Below are positions 29,432 through 37,757 of a stretch of DNA of 64,000 nt, in pieces. This DNA is from Sphingomonas sp. Leaf407. Its GTDB lineage: Bacteria > Pseudomonadota > Alphaproteobacteria > Sphingomonadales > Sphingomonadaceae. The notes beneath the pieces are model-generated. The model did no database searches, was not told where the DNA came from, and saw only the letters and a list, made by a program, of their open reading frames with translations. Made by a program: the position numbers and the translations under genes. Location: contig NZ_LMQO01000005.1 in the NCBI RefSeq assembly GCF_001425385.1, forward strand, positions 1 to 64,000, read 5' to 3'. Within the stretch, counting starts at the first letter, position 1, and each line of letters begins with the position of its first letter.

Positions 29432-30385
29432 TTACGCGCCCTTCAGTTCGGCGATGCGACCGAAGCGCCCGCTCTTGCGATACTGCACCAGCCAGTCGGG
29501 GGCGACGGTGGCCATCGGCACCGGCCGCTGGTCGAACGCCTCGATCCCCAGAACGCCGTCGCCGACGACATTGTCCTGCGACAACATCGCCCATTGATCC
29601 TTCGAGATCGGGGTGAGCGGCATCGCCGCGATCACGCTGCCCAGTTCGTTCGGGATTTCGAGGAAGCGGACGTCGCGGCCGATCGCCTGCGCGATCCAGC
29701 GGTTGAGCCCGCCCATCGTCACCACGTCAGGGCCACCGATCGCATAGGTCTGTCCACCGAACCGGTCGGGATCGCCGAGCGCCTTGACGATCACCTGCGC
29801 CAGATCGACGACATAGACCGGCTGGAACTTCGCCGAAGCCGCCATCACCGGCACGATCGGGCGACCGATCAGCGCGGGCGCGCGCGCGATCATGCCGGCG
29901 AAGCGGTTGACGAAGCCGTCCTCGCGCCCGAACACGATCGAGGGGCGCAGGATCGTGGCACCGGGAAACGCCTGACGTACCGCCTCCTCGCCGCCCGCCT
30001 TCGAACGGCCATAGGCCGAGGGCGAGTTCGCATCGGCACCAATCGCCGAAATCTGCACGAACGCCGTGGCACCCGCCGCCTGCGCGGCTTCGGCGACCGT
30101 GCGGGCACCGGCGACATGCACCTTGTCGAAATCGCCCGCCAGCACGCCGACGAGGTTCACGACCCCGTCCGACCCGGCGACCGCGCGCGCGACCGTTTCC
30201 GGCTTCGACAGGTCGGCGGCGACGAACTGCGTCTGGCCCAGCCCGCCTTGCGTCTTGAGGTAGAGCGCCTGGCGCGGATCGCGCTGCGCGATGCGGACGC
30301 GGGCGCCGGCCTTGAGCAATTCCTGCACGACATAGCGGCCGACAAAGCCGCCACCGCCGAACAGCGTGATCAACTGGTTCTTCAT
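29432..30385 (-). CDS. NDUFA9-like NAD(P)-binding protein (atypical SDR)
   Basis: 317 residues. Rossmann motif ITLFGGGGFVGRYVVQEL at the N-terminus, then the SDR-a pattern (ADLSKPETVARAV, ISAIGADANSPSAYGRSK, ATILRPSIVFG). This matches the alphaproteobacterial relatives of complex I subunit NDUFA9, which bind NADPH structurally and may associate with complex I or ubiquinone synthesis. Directly followed by uppP. Confidence 0.85.
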   Translation of the reverse strand: MKNQLITLFGGGGFVGRYVVQELLKAGARVRIAQRDPRQALYLKTQGGLGQTQFVAADLSKPETVARAVAGSDGVVNLVGVLAGDFDKVHVAGARTVAEAAQAAGATAFVQISAIGADANSPSAYGRSKAGGEEAVRQAFPGATILRPSIVFGREDGFVNRFAGMIARAPALIGRPIVPVMAASAKFQPVYVVDLAQVIVKALGDPDRFGGQTYAIGGPDVVTMGGLNRWIAQAIGRDVRFLEIPNELGSVIAAMPLTPISKDQWAMLSQDNVVGDGVLGIEAFDQRPVPMATVAPDWLVQYRKSGRFGRIAELKGA

Positions 30386-30491
30386 CGTGCCTGCCTTCTG
30401 CTTCGCGGGGCGGTGATCGGTTCGAATGCGGGAACCCCATGCCGTTCCGCCACGCAAACGGCAAGGACCGCAATTATTCGCAACAACGTTG

Positions 30492-30520
30492 TTGACACCC
30501 CCGGCGACCCCCCGTAGAGG
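30492..30520 (+). promoter_or_regulatory. promoter of tRNA-Leu
   Basis: TTGACA (30492-30497), 17-base spacer, TAGAGG (30515-30520). Transcription would start near 30527, about 10 bases before the tRNA 5' end. Confidence 0.65.
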
Positions 30521-30536
30521 CGCCCTCCTACCCCGT

Positions 30537-30623
30537 GCCCAGATGGCGGAATTGGTAGACGCACCAGCTTCAGGTGCTGGCGATCGCAAGGTCGTGGAGG
30601 TTCGAGTCCTCTTCTGGGCACCA
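30537..30623 (+). tRNA. tRNA-Leu (anticodon CAG)
   Basis: Acceptor stem GCCCAGA/TCTGGGC, class II structure with a long variable arm, D loop GAATTGGTAGA, anticodon stem CCAGC/GCTGG with loop TTCAGGT (anticodon CAG), T loop TTCGAGT, and an encoded CCA end (30621-30623). A T5 run follows at once. Confidence 0.96.
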
Positions 30624-30641
30624 TTTTTCCCGAGACCAATT

Positions 30642-31166
30642 TCATACCGCCCAGGCGTCGATCGCGGCCCAGCCGTGGATCGCCCGGCCCGTGAGGCTGC
30701 GCGCGCGTGGCGCGTCCATGCCGCCGAGCGCGATGGTCGGGAGGCGGTTGTTGCGCAGCAGCAGGCCGAGGCGGACCCGGCCGAGCGCACGGGCGCCGGG
30801 GTGCGAGCGCGTGGCGAAGACCGGCGAGACGAAGATCGCGTCCACCCCGGCGCGCTCGGCGGCGATGCGTTCGCGCAGCGTGTGGACCGGGCGGGTGGCG
30901 AGGCCCCTGCCCGGTCGCGCGGTGCGGCCGTGGATGCCGTCGGCGCGGGGCAACGCCGGTCCGGCCACCAGCAGCACCAGCCGGCGGGCGCGGGCGATGC
31001 GGCGGACCTTCGCGAATAACGCACGGCGCTCGACCGGCGGGGTCGCATAGTGGCGGAACACGATGCCGCTCCCCCGTGGCATCCGGGCGACGATTGCGGG
31101 CAGCGCTGCGCCCAGCCGTTCATCGGTCATCAGCCAGCATCGCGGCAAAGGGTGGCGGGAGCGCAT
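30642..31166 (-). CDS. thiamine-phosphate synthase-like protein (TenI/ThiE fold)
   Basis: 174 residues from ATG 31166. The opening RHPLPRCWLMTDERLG and later SPVFATRSHPGARALG and LPTIALGGMDAPRA are the TIM-barrel phosphate-binding signatures of the ThiE/TenI family. It is shorter than ThiE (about 210) and lacks part of the N-terminal half, like the stand-alone TenI-like proteins of sphingomonads, so thiamine synthesis is not assured. Divergent from the YggS gene with only 22 bp between starts. Confidence 0.75.
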   Translation of the reverse strand: MRSRHPLPRCWLMTDERLGAALPAIVARMPRGSGIVFRHYATPPVERRALFAKVRRIARARRLVLLVAGPALPRADGIHGRTARPGRGLATRPVHTLRERIAAERAGVDAIFVSPVFATRSHPGARALGRVRLGLLLRNNRLPTIALGGMDAPRARSLTGRAIHGWAAIDAWAV

Positions 31167-31188
31167 GCACCCCCCTATAGCGCGCGCC

Positions 31189-31863
31189 ATGTCTGAACCC
31201 GAGCCCCAAGCACGCCTGTCCGCCATCCGCGACGCCATTGCCCGTGCCGAGACGATCGCGCGCCGCGAGCACGGATCGACCACGCTGATCGCGGTCAGCA
31301 AGACGCACGACGCCGCGACCATCCAGCCGCTGATCGATGCCGGACAGCGCGCGTTCGGCGAGAACCGGGTGCAGGAGGCGCAGGGCAAATGGCCCGCGCT
31401 GCGCGAGGCGACGCCGGGCATCGACCTCCACCTGATCGGGCAGTTGCAGTCGAACAAGGCCGAGGATGCGGTGCGGTTGTTCGATGCGATCCATTCGGTC
31501 GACCGGCCCTCGCTCGTCACCGCGCTGGCGAGGGCGATCGACAAGGTCGGGCGGGCGCCAGCGTGTTTCCTTCAGGTCGACATTGGCGACGAGCCGCAGA
31601 AGGGTGGCTGTGCGCTGGCCGATCTGCCCGCGCTGTTGCGCGAGGCGGCGGCGGCGGGGCTGCCGGTCGCCGGGTTGATGTGCGTGCCGCCGTTCGACGT
31701 TGAGGCCGCGCCCTATTTCGCGCTGACCGCGAAGCTGGCGCGCGACCATGGCCTTGCCGGGCTCAGCATGGGCATGTCGGGCGATTACGAGGTGGCGGTG
31801 ACGCTGGGCGCTACGCATGTGCGCGTCGGATCGGCGTTGTTCGGGCAGCGCCGGACGGTTTGA
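31189..31863 (+). CDS. YggS/PLPBP pyridoxal-phosphate homeostasis protein
   Basis: 224 residues. LIAVSKTHDA contains the PLP-binding lysine; FGENRVQEAQGKW, LHLIGQLQSNKAEDAV, GLMCVPPF, GLSMGMSGDYEVAV and THVRVGSALFG are the COG0325 signature blocks in order. It binds PLP without enzymatic activity and balances the B6 pool. The HAD gene follows after 7 bp. Confidence 0.93.
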   Translation: MSEPEPQARLSAIRDAIARAETIARREHGSTTLIAVSKTHDAATIQPLIDAGQRAFGENRVQEAQGKWPALREATPGIDLHLIGQLQSNKAEDAVRLFDAIHSVDRPSLVTALARAIDKVGRAPACFLQVDIGDEPQKGGCALADLPALLREAAAAGLPVAGLMCVPPFDVEAAPYFALTAKLARDHGLAGLSMGMSGDYEVAVTLGATHVRVGSALFGQRRTV

Positions 31864-31870
31864 GGACAGG

Positions 31871-32557
31871 ATGATGACGCGACCCAAGGCCATGCTGTTC
31901 GATTTCGACGGGGTGCTGATCGAGAGCGAGTTCGCCGGCAACCGGCATATCGCCGAGGTGCTGACCGCCGCCGGCCATCCGACGACGGCAGCCGATTCGA
32001 TGGCCAATTTCATGGGGCTGTCGGGCAGGCAGTTCACCGATGCGATCGAGCGCTGGGTCGGCGGCCCCCTGCCCGCCGGCTTCGCCGAGGCGCGGGCGAT
32101 CGAGGATGCGCGGGTGCTGGCCGAGGGGGTCGAGGCGGTGGCGGGGGCGGTCGCGTTCGTCCGCTCGCTGCCCGCCGATCTGCCAAAGGCGATCGTCTCG
32201 TCGAGCACGACGCACTGGATCCGCACCCACCTCGACCATATCGGGCTGGGCGATGCGTTCGGCGAGCATGTGTATAGCGGCAAGGAGCATGTCGCCAACG
32301 GCAAGCCCGCGCCCGACCTGTACTGGTATGGGGCCGAGCGGCTGGGGGTCGCAATCGAGGATTGCGTGATCCTCGAGGACTCGCCGGTCGGGGTGCGCGG
32401 CGCGGTCGCGTCGGGCGCGCGGGTGATCGGGCTGTGCGCGGGGTCGCACTGCGCGGTGGGCCATGATGCGCGGTTGCGCGAGCTGGGCGTAAGCGAAATC
32501 GCGCATGGGTTTGATGCGGTGGCGGAATTGATCGGCGGCGCGCCGGGCGAGGCGTAG
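31871..32557 (+). CDS. HAD-IA phosphatase (beta-phosphoglucomutase-like)
   Basis: 228 residues. HAD motif I LFDFDGVLIES, motif II IVSSSTTHW, Lys of motif III in NGKPAPDLYWYGAERLG and motif IV ILEDSPVGVRGAVASG. A small-molecule phosphatase or phosphomutase; substrate unknown. The last six residues (GAPGEA) and the TAG stop are encoded by the edge of a repeat module, and the identical ending occurs in the unrelated ATP12 protein at 51441, so the original C-terminus was probably replaced. Confidence 0.85.
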   Translation: MMTRPKAMLFDFDGVLIESEFAGNRHIAEVLTAAGHPTTAADSMANFMGLSGRQFTDAIERWVGGPLPAGFAEARAIEDARVLAEGVEAVAGAVAFVRSLPADLPKAIVSSSTTHWIRTHLDHIGLGDAFGEHVYSGKEHVANGKPAPDLYWYGAERLGVAIEDCVILEDSPVGVRGAVASGARVIGLCAGSHCAVGHDARLRELGVSEIAHGFDAVAELIGGAPGEA

Positions 32558-33101
32558 CGCAGCTACGCCGCGCCGAACAAGGCGCGCCCGGCCGACGGCG
32601 CTGGCAGCGCCGTTCGACGGCACGGGCTTTGCCCGTGGCGGGGCCTGTCGCACGCTTCGATTCCCCCCAAAGTTTACATTTACCGCGCGTTTCGTCGGCA
32701 CGCGGCAGAATGGGTTCACGCGGAGGCGCGGAGACGCGGAGGGGGCGTGGACGCCGTGGGGTCACGCTTCCGCACGGCCGTGTTGCAGGTTTGCCGGCGC
32801 GCCGGGCATGGTGCAGCGAAGCAGCACCGCGCCGCACAAGGCGCGCCCGGCCCGCGGCGCTGGCAGCGCCGTTCGACGGCACGGGCTTTGCCCGTGGGGT
32901 GGCGCAATCCCCGCCAAAGTTTACAAAGTTTACACTAACGACGCATTTGTTGCGAAGCGTTTGCAGCATGGGGCGGCGCATCGTCGGCTGGGTCGGCACG
33001 CGGCGATCCCGCCGGTCAGGAATGTTGCGTATCTCCACCACCCGCCCCCCGCATCGCGACCCGGCGGACCCTGACAGCGACCGGCGCTGTAGGACAGCGC
33101 G
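32537..33101. repeat. composite repeat island 2
   Basis: Starts inside the HAD gene. Order: three-hairpin module (32537-32640: GGCGCGCCGGGCGAGGCG, a GTAGC/GCTAC hairpin, GGCGCGCCCGGCC, CACGGGCTTTGCCCGTG); an AAAGTTTACA module (about 32662); a CGCGGAGGCGCGGAGACGCG module (about 32719); a second three-hairpin module (about 32790-32900); AAAGTTTACAAAGTTTACAC (about 32917); and a GCGCTGT/AGG/ACAGCGC hairpin (33084-33100) that ends directly at the -35 box of the next operon. No gene is seen. Confidence 0.75.
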
Positions 33102-33133
33102 TTGACTGGATGCCATACGAACCATATATGTTC
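33102..33133 (+). promoter_or_regulatory. promoter of the ParD-like/map operon
   Basis: TTGACT (33102-33107), 17-base spacer, TATATG (33125-33130), about 25 bp before the ParD-like start. GAAC-N7-GTTC (33119-33133) overlaps the -10 box and could be an operator for the small antitoxin-like protein it drives. The boxes are seen; the regulation is inferred. Confidence 0.55.
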
Positions 33134-33156
33134 CATATGCTACACAAGGAACCGAC

Positions 33157-33357
33157 ATGGGTATCGTGAAGATCGACGATGCGCTGCACGAGGCGGCGCG
33201 GCGCTCCAGTACCGTGCTGTGCCGGTCGATCAATGCGCAGGCCGAATTCTGGATGAAGATCGGGATGCTGGCCGAGGCGAACCCGACGCTGTCGTTCAAC
33301 GCCATCGTCGCGCGCGAGATCGCCGCCGCGCACCTGCCCGTCGCGGACGCCGCCTGA
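33157..33357 (+). CDS. ParD-like family protein (antitoxin-like)
   Basis: 66 residues: MGIVKIDDALHEAARRSSTV, then CRSINAQAEFWMKIGMLAE and NPTLSFNAIVAREI. This matches the ParD-like family (PF11903), related to ribbon-helix-helix antitoxins. No toxin gene is adjacent; the next gene, two bases after the stop, is methionine aminopeptidase. ACAAGGAACC before the ATG is a usable ribosome site. Confidence 0.8.
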   Translation: MGIVKIDDALHEAARRSSTVLCRSINAQAEFWMKIGMLAEANPTLSFNAIVAREIAAAHLPVADAA

Positions 33358-33359
33358 CC

Positions 33360-34127
33360 ATGGTCAAGACGACGGAGGAACTGGCGGCGATGCGGCGCTC
33401 GGGCAAGCTCTTGGCGCAGGTATTCGCGATGCTCGACCGGACCGTGCTGGAGGGCATGTCGACGCTGGCGATCAACGATCTGGTCGAGCGGTTCATCACC
33501 GATGATCTGGCGAGCCGGCCGGCGAGCAAGGGGCAATATGGCTTCGCCTATGTGCTCAACAGCTCGATCAACGACGTGGTGTGCCATGGCGTGCCCTCGG
33601 CCGGGGCGATCGTGCGGGGCGGCGACATCGTGAACCTCGACATCACGCTGGAGAAGGACGGATTCATTGCCGATTCGAGCAAGACCTATACGGTCGGCAC
33701 GGTCAGCCCGCAGGCGCGGCGGCTGGTGGAGGTGACGCAGGGCGCGATGTGGCAGGGCATCGCCGCGGTACGGCCCGGCGCGCGGCTGGGCGACATCGGC
33801 CATGCGATCGAACGCCACGCCAAGCAGCATGGCTATAGCGTGGTGCGCGAATTCTGCGGCCACGGCATCGGCCGGGAGATGCACGAGGAGCCGAACGTGC
33901 TGCATTTCGGGCGGCGCGGCAGCGGCATGATGCTGCGCGAGGGGATGACCTTCACCATCGAGCCGATGCTCAACCAGGGCAGCCGGCGGATCGAGCAGAG
34001 TGACGACGGCTGGACGGTGACGACCGCCGACGGGAAGCTGTCGGCGCAGTTCGAGCATACCGTCGCGGTGACGGCCACCGGGGTCGAGGTGCTGACGCTG
34101 CGTGAGGGCGAGCGGCTGGCGGCGTGA
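33360..34127 (+). CDS. map: methionine aminopeptidase, type I
   Basis: 255 residues. Metal ligands in order: Asp in NLDITLEKDG, Asp in FIADSSKTY, His in CGHGIGREMHEEP, Glu in TFTIEPML and Glu in AQFEHTVAV. The usual GDTSKMF sequence at the second ligand is ADSSKTY here. It removes the N-terminal Met from nascent proteins. It begins two bases after the ParD-like stop and shares its promoter. Whether it is the only Map of the genome cannot be told. Confidence 0.93.
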   Translation: MVKTTEELAAMRRSGKLLAQVFAMLDRTVLEGMSTLAINDLVERFITDDLASRPASKGQYGFAYVLNSSINDVVCHGVPSAGAIVRGGDIVNLDITLEKDGFIADSSKTYTVGTVSPQARRLVEVTQGAMWQGIAAVRPGARLGDIGHAIERHAKQHGYSVVREFCGHGIGREMHEEPNVLHFGRRGSGMMLREGMTFTIEPMLNQGSRRIEQSDDGWTVTTADGKLSAQFEHTVAVTATGVEVLTLREGERLAA

Positions 34128-34235
34128 GCGGCGCTTTGGTAATTTGGCAATTTGGTAAGGTGCTGAAGGTCGATCCATCGGCGTGAAACCGTTGCCCCGA
34201 CGCAGGCCGGGTCTGATCCCCCACCCTGAAACAGA

Positions 34236-34318
34236 CGTCATCCCGGCGAAGGCCGGGATCTCCCGGGGTTAATGCGCGACAGGAGCCGCTTGAGGCCCCA
34301 GCCTTCGCTAGGGCGACG
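34236..34318. repeat. REP-C palindromic element, copy 2
   Basis: CGTCATCCCGGCGAAGGCCG at the left, CAGCCTTCGCTAGGGCGACG at the right, with GACAGGAGCCGCTTGAGGCC inside as in copy 1. It occupies the middle of the 320-bp gap between map and the VOC gene; the rest of the gap shows no gene. Confidence 0.75.
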
Positions 34319-34447
34319 TTCGTTTCCGGGTCCATGGGTCGGACCTTGGCGCGCCTTGCATGGCGCGCCCCCTTTCGACGAGGGTTGCATCGGCGCGGCG
34401 GGTGGCGATGATCGTGGCACCAGCGACTCGGGCGAAGGTGGGCGAGC

Positions 34448-34876
34448 ATGACGCGGATGATCTTCGTGAATCTGCCGGTGAACGACGTGGCGCGGGCGAC
34501 CGCTTTCTACCAAAGCGTCGGCTTCGTGCGCGATCCGCGCTTTTCGGGCGACGACAGCGCGTCGATGCAATGGTCCGAGCATATCGTCGTGATGCTGCTT
34601 CACCGCGATCGCTTCGCCGGTTTCGCACCGCTGCCGGTCGCCGACGAACGGACGGCGACGGCGCATCTGATCGCGCTGTCGCTGGACGACCGCGCGGGCG
34701 TGGATAGCTTCGTCGCGGCGGGCACGGCGGCGGGCGGGACCGCCGATGTCCGGCCGCCACAGGATCACGGCTTCCTGTACGGCCGCACGATCGCCGATCC
34801 CGACGGCCATGTCCTCGAACCGATGTGGATGGACCTTGCCGCGTTTGAGGCGATGCGGGCGGGAGAGACGGGGTGA
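34448..34876 (+). CDS. VOC-family protein (lactoylglutathione lyase-like)
   Basis: 142 residues. MIFVNLPVNDVARATAFYQS opens the fold; HIVVMLLHRDRF, DRAGVDSFVAAGTAAGG and FLYGRTIADPDGHVLEPMWM close it. The pattern is that of YaeR/PhnB-like VOC proteins of unknown substrate. Its stop overlaps the start of the next gene (GTGA), and that gene overlaps a third, so the three are translated together. Confidence 0.8.
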   Translation: MTRMIFVNLPVNDVARATAFYQSVGFVRDPRFSGDDSASMQWSEHIVVMLLHRDRFAGFAPLPVADERTATAHLIALSLDDRAGVDSFVAAGTAAGGTADVRPPQDHGFLYGRTIADPDGHVLEPMWMDLAAFEAMRAGETG

Positions 34877-35601
34877 GCGGACGGCCGGTCCTCACCGCCT
34901 ATGACTGGGTGCCCGATTTCGCGCGCGGGCAGGTGCGCGACCTGCGCGTGCGCTGGGCATTGGAAGAGATCGGCCAGCCCTATGACGTCGCCTATCTGGC
35001 GCAGGGCACGCAGAAGCGCGAGGCGCACCGTGCGCTCAACCCCTACGGCCAGGTGCCGACCTATGCCGAGGGCGATCTGGTGCTGTTCGAATCGGGGGCG
35101 ATCGTGCTGCATCTCGCGCGCATCCATCGCCGGTTGCTGCCCGACGATTCGGGCGGCGCGGCGCGGGCGAGCGAATGGCTGTTCGCGGCGCTGAATACGG
35201 TCGAGCCGCCGATCGCCGATCATGCGACGGCGACGATCTTCGAGGCGCACGAACCATGGTCGCGTGCCCGACTGCCCGGCATCGAGGCGCGGGTCCGCCA
35301 GCGACTGGCCGAGACGGCGGCGCGGCTGGGCGAGCGCGAATGGTATGACGGCGATTTCTCGGTCGGCGACCTGATGATGATTTCGGTGCTGCGGCTGCTG
35401 CGCGACGATCCGCTGCTGACCGGGGAACCGACGCTGGCCGCCTATGTCGCGCGGGGGCAGGCGCGCCCGGCGTTCACGCGGGCGCTGGCGGGGCAGATGG
35501 CGGGGTTCACCGGTGCGCCGCCGCCGGGGTTCGACCGATGGCGCGCCCGGCTGGCCGCCGCACAGGGAGCAGACACATGCGCTATGTCAGTGGATTCGTG
35601 A
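34873..35601 (+). CDS. glutathione S-transferase family protein
   Basis: 242 residues from GTG 34873. N-terminal domain: VRDLRVRWALEEIGQPYDVA, LNPYGQVPTYAEGDLVLFES (cis-Pro and Glu-Ser glutathione contacts). C-terminal helices with DGDFSVGDLMMISVLRLL. No N-terminal Cys is seen, so catalysis, if any, would be by Ser or Tyr. Middle gene of an overlapping trio with VOC and DUF1428 proteins; 24 bp overlap with the latter. Confidence 0.85.
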   Translation: MSGRPVLTAYDWVPDFARGQVRDLRVRWALEEIGQPYDVAYLAQGTQKREAHRALNPYGQVPTYAEGDLVLFESGAIVLHLARIHRRLLPDDSGGAARASEWLFAALNTVEPPIADHATATIFEAHEPWSRARLPGIEARVRQRLAETAARLGEREWYDGDFSVGDLMMISVLRLLRDDPLLTGEPTLAAYVARGQARPAFTRALAGQMAGFTGAPPPGFDRWRARLAAAQGADTCAMSVDS

Positions 35602-35936
35602 CCCCGGTGGCCGATGCCGACCGCGACGCCTATCGCGCGTCGGCCGAGGCGGCGTGGGCGATCTTTCGCGATTATGGCGCGACCGGCCAGATGGAGGCGT
35701 GGGGCGACGACGTGCCGCCGGGCAAGCAGACCGACTTCGCCCGCGCGGTGGCGCTGAAGGATGGTGAAAGCGTGGCGCTCGGCTGGATCCTGTGGCCCGA
35801 CAAGGCGACGGCGGAGCGGTGTTTCGCGGCGATGGAGAGCGATCCGCGCTTCGCCGAACTGCCGATGCCGTTCGACGGATCGCGGATGATTTATGGCGGG
35901 TTCGTGCCGATTTTTAGCGGTGGGGTGGTGGGGTAG
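35577..35936 (+). CDS. DUF1428-family protein
   Basis: 119 residues: MRYVSGFVTPVADADRDAYR, GDDVPPGKQTDFARAV, ESVALGWILWPDKATAERC and PFDGSRMIYGGFVPIF are the blocks of DUF1428, a ferredoxin-like (dimeric alpha-beta barrel) family often next to GST or glyoxalase genes. Function unknown. Overlaps the GST gene end. Confidence 0.88.
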   Translation: MRYVSGFVTPVADADRDAYRASAEAAWAIFRDYGATGQMEAWGDDVPPGKQTDFARAVALKDGESVALGWILWPDKATAERCFAAMESDPRFAELPMPFDGSRMIYGGFVPIFSGGVVG

Positions 35937-35950
35937 CGGCTCTTTTGTGT

Positions 35951-36059
35951 CTCCCCTCCCTGACAAGGGAGGGGTTGGGGGTGGGTTGGCCCGCGAGGAA
36001 ACGAAGCACCCGACAACCAGCCGACCCACCCCCGGCCCCTCCCTTGTCAGGGAGGGGAG
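35951..36059. repeat. CTCCCCTCC-type palindromic element, copy 1
   Basis: CTCCCCTCCCTGACAAGGGA... (35951-35986) pairs with ...TCCCTTGTCAGGGAGGGGAG (36024-36059) over 36 bp with two mismatches. The same palindrome occurs at 58556-58667, and a half copy near 19228. It may terminate the VOC-GST-DUF1428 operon. Confidence 0.8.
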
Positions 36060-36089
36060 CAGGTTGTCATGGCATCGCGTCGGGGGGCC

Positions 36090-36197
36090 GTCATGGGAAT
36101 TAATCCCATGACGTCGGTCGCCGTTGCACGGCGCCGGCCGGTCTTGCGCGTGCGCTTTTGGCGCACCGGCGAATAAGTCCCTTATTCGCCTCGCTTA
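36090..36197 (-). repeat. three-hairpin module at the dnaN stop codon
   Basis: On the minus strand, directly after the dnaN TAA: GCGAGGCGAATAAG/GGA/CTTATTCGCC, then GTGCGC/CAAAA/GCGCAC, then CATGGGATTAATTCCCATG. The order and spacing (GCGAGGC, hairpin, GGYGCGCC, GGCCGGCG, GACG-CATGGG-N5-CCCATG) match the modules that abut three other stop codons in this window. A probable terminator. Confidence 0.6.
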
Positions 36198-37307
36198 GAC
36201 CCTCATCGGCATCAGCACGTACAACGCCGGCGACGCATCGTTCTCGCGGATCAGCGTCGGGGCGGCGGCGTCGGCGAGGTGGACTTCGCAGATGTCGCTG
36301 TCGATCTGGCCGAGGATGTCGAGCAGATAGCGGCTGTTGAAGCCGATCTCGAACGGCAGCGCGCTATAGTCGCCGGGAACTTCCTCCGCCGCCGCGCCGT
36401 TTTCGGGGCTCGTGACCGACAGGGTGATCTTGTCGCGGTCGAGCGCCATCTTGACCGCGCGGGTCTTTTCGGTGGCGATCGTCGACACGCGGTCGACGCC
36501 GGCCATGAAGCTTTTGGGATCGAGTTTGAGCAGCTTGTCGTTCGCGGTCGGGATGACGCGCGAATAATCGGGGAAGGTGCCGTCGATCAGCTTGCTGGTC
36601 AGGATCGCCTGCCCCAGATCGAAGCGGATCTTGCTGGGCGAGAGCGACACGCCGACCGAACCGTCGACCTCGTCGAGCAGCTTGCGCAGTTCGGCGACGC
36701 ATTTGCGCGGCACGATGACGTCGGGCATCTTCTCGGCACCCTCGGGCCGGTCGACCGTCATGCGGGCGAGGCGGTGGCCGTCGGTTGCGGCGGCCTTGAG
36801 CACCGGCTTGCCGTCGTTTTCGGCGACATGGAAGAAGATGCCGTTCAGATAATAGCGCGTCTCTTCGGTCGAGATGGCGAAGCGCGTCTTGTCGATGATG
36901 TCCTTGAGCGTCTTGGCCGGCAGCTCGAACTGGGTCGGCAGTTCGCCTTCCGCGATGACCGGAAAGTCGTCGCGCGGCAGCGTGGCGAGGCTGAAGCGGG
37001 CACGACCCGCGATCACGGTCAGCCGGCCTTCGGCGGCGGCAAGCTGGACCTGCGATCCCTCGGGCAGCTTGCGGGCGATGTCGAACAGGGTGTGCGCCGA
37101 CACGGTGATCGCACCCTGCTGATCGACGGCGGCGGGAACCGTCTCGTCGATCTGCAGGTCGAGGTCGGTCGCCATCAGGCGGATGGTCGATTCACGCGCG
37201 TCGATCAGGACGTTCGACAGGATCGGAATAGTGTTGCGCCGCTCGACCACCGACTGGACATGGCTCAGCCCTTTCAGGAGGGTCGCGCGTTCGATCGTCG
37301 CCTTCAT
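36195..37307 (-). CDS. dnaN: DNA polymerase III sliding clamp, beta subunit
   Basis: 370 residues, three clamp domains. Begins MKATIERATLLKGLSHVQSV and ends YVLMPMRV, both standard for DnaN; internal RNTIPILSNVLIDA, RYYLNGIFFHVAE and GFNSRYLLDILGQI are conserved. It encircles DNA and tethers polymerase. Here it is not next to dnaA or recF; it stands alone among repeats, as in other sphingomonads. Confidence 0.97.
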   Translation of the reverse strand: MKATIERATLLKGLSHVQSVVERRNTIPILSNVLIDARESTIRLMATDLDLQIDETVPAAVDQQGAITVSAHTLFDIARKLPEGSQVQLAAAEGRLTVIAGRARFSLATLPRDDFPVIAEGELPTQFELPAKTLKDIIDKTRFAISTEETRYYLNGIFFHVAENDGKPVLKAAATDGHRLARMTVDRPEGAEKMPDVIVPRKCVAELRKLLDEVDGSVGVSLSPSKIRFDLGQAILTSKLIDGTFPDYSRVIPTANDKLLKLDPKSFMAGVDRVSTIATEKTRAVKMALDRDKITLSVTSPENGAAAEEVPGDYSALPFEIGFNSRYLLDILGQIDSDICEVHLADAAAPTLIRENDASPALYVLMPMRV

Positions 37308-37456
37308 GAATATCCCCCGCGCGGATGCGCTCGCAGCTCGGCCGGCGGGCTGGATTCGCCGGCAACGTATGAAACCTGAACGATACCCCTAGCGCAAAGA
37401 AAGGCCGGCGCAAACCGCCCCGGCCTTTCTTGCCATGGCAATATTCGACCCATTTT

Positions 37457-37551
37457 CGTCGTCCCCGCGCAGGCGGGGACCCATTGCCGCAGCGGCTGCG
37501 ATCCTGCCGAAGCCTCGGCGGCTATGGATTCCCGCCTGCGCGGGAATGACG
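37457..37551. repeat. REP-B palindromic element, copy 1
   Basis: CGTCGTCCCCGCGCAGGCGG at the left pairs with CCCGCCTGCGCGGGAATGAC at the right, around an insert ending CGGCTATGGA. Copies at 47682-47777 and 53069-53166. Confidence 0.8.
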
Positions 37552-37571
37552 AGCGTCGGGGTTTTAGGGCC

Positions 37572-37754
37572 GATCGACATTCATGTCCTTATCGTCACCC
37601 CGGACTCGTTCCGGGGTCCACCTAGCCGCGAACGCTGTCGATAGAAGCTCGAACCGCACCGTTTGTCGCACCGTGGACCCCGGAACAGGTCCGGGGTGAC
37701 CAGAATAGTGGCTCCGCACACCCGGAACGACACTGGATAGCTAAATGTCGATCC
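37572..37754. repeat. REP-A palindromic element, copy 3
   Basis: Edges GATCGACATTC (37572) and AATGTCGATCC (ends 37754); inner inverted repeat from CGTCACCCCGGACTCG (37593) to GTCCGGGGTGAC (37700). It ends three bases before the stop of the outer-membrane protein gene. Together with REP-B it fills the 450-bp gap between dnaN and that gene. Confidence 0.8.
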
Positions 37755-37757
37755 AGC

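Noticed and set aside
28481-30517. A 678-codon plus-strand open frame over uppP and the NDUFA9-like gene
   Set aside because: Low-complexity Arg/Asp/His composition and opposite to two conserved genes with full motifs.
33130-34127. A toxin partner for the ParD-like protein
   Set aside because: The only gene after it is an intact methionine aminopeptidase, and no ParE-like frame exists on either strand nearby.
32034-34241. A 735-codon minus-strand open frame across the HAD gene, repeat island 2 and map
   Set aside because: It runs through repeats and opposite three supported genes, with no recognisable domain.
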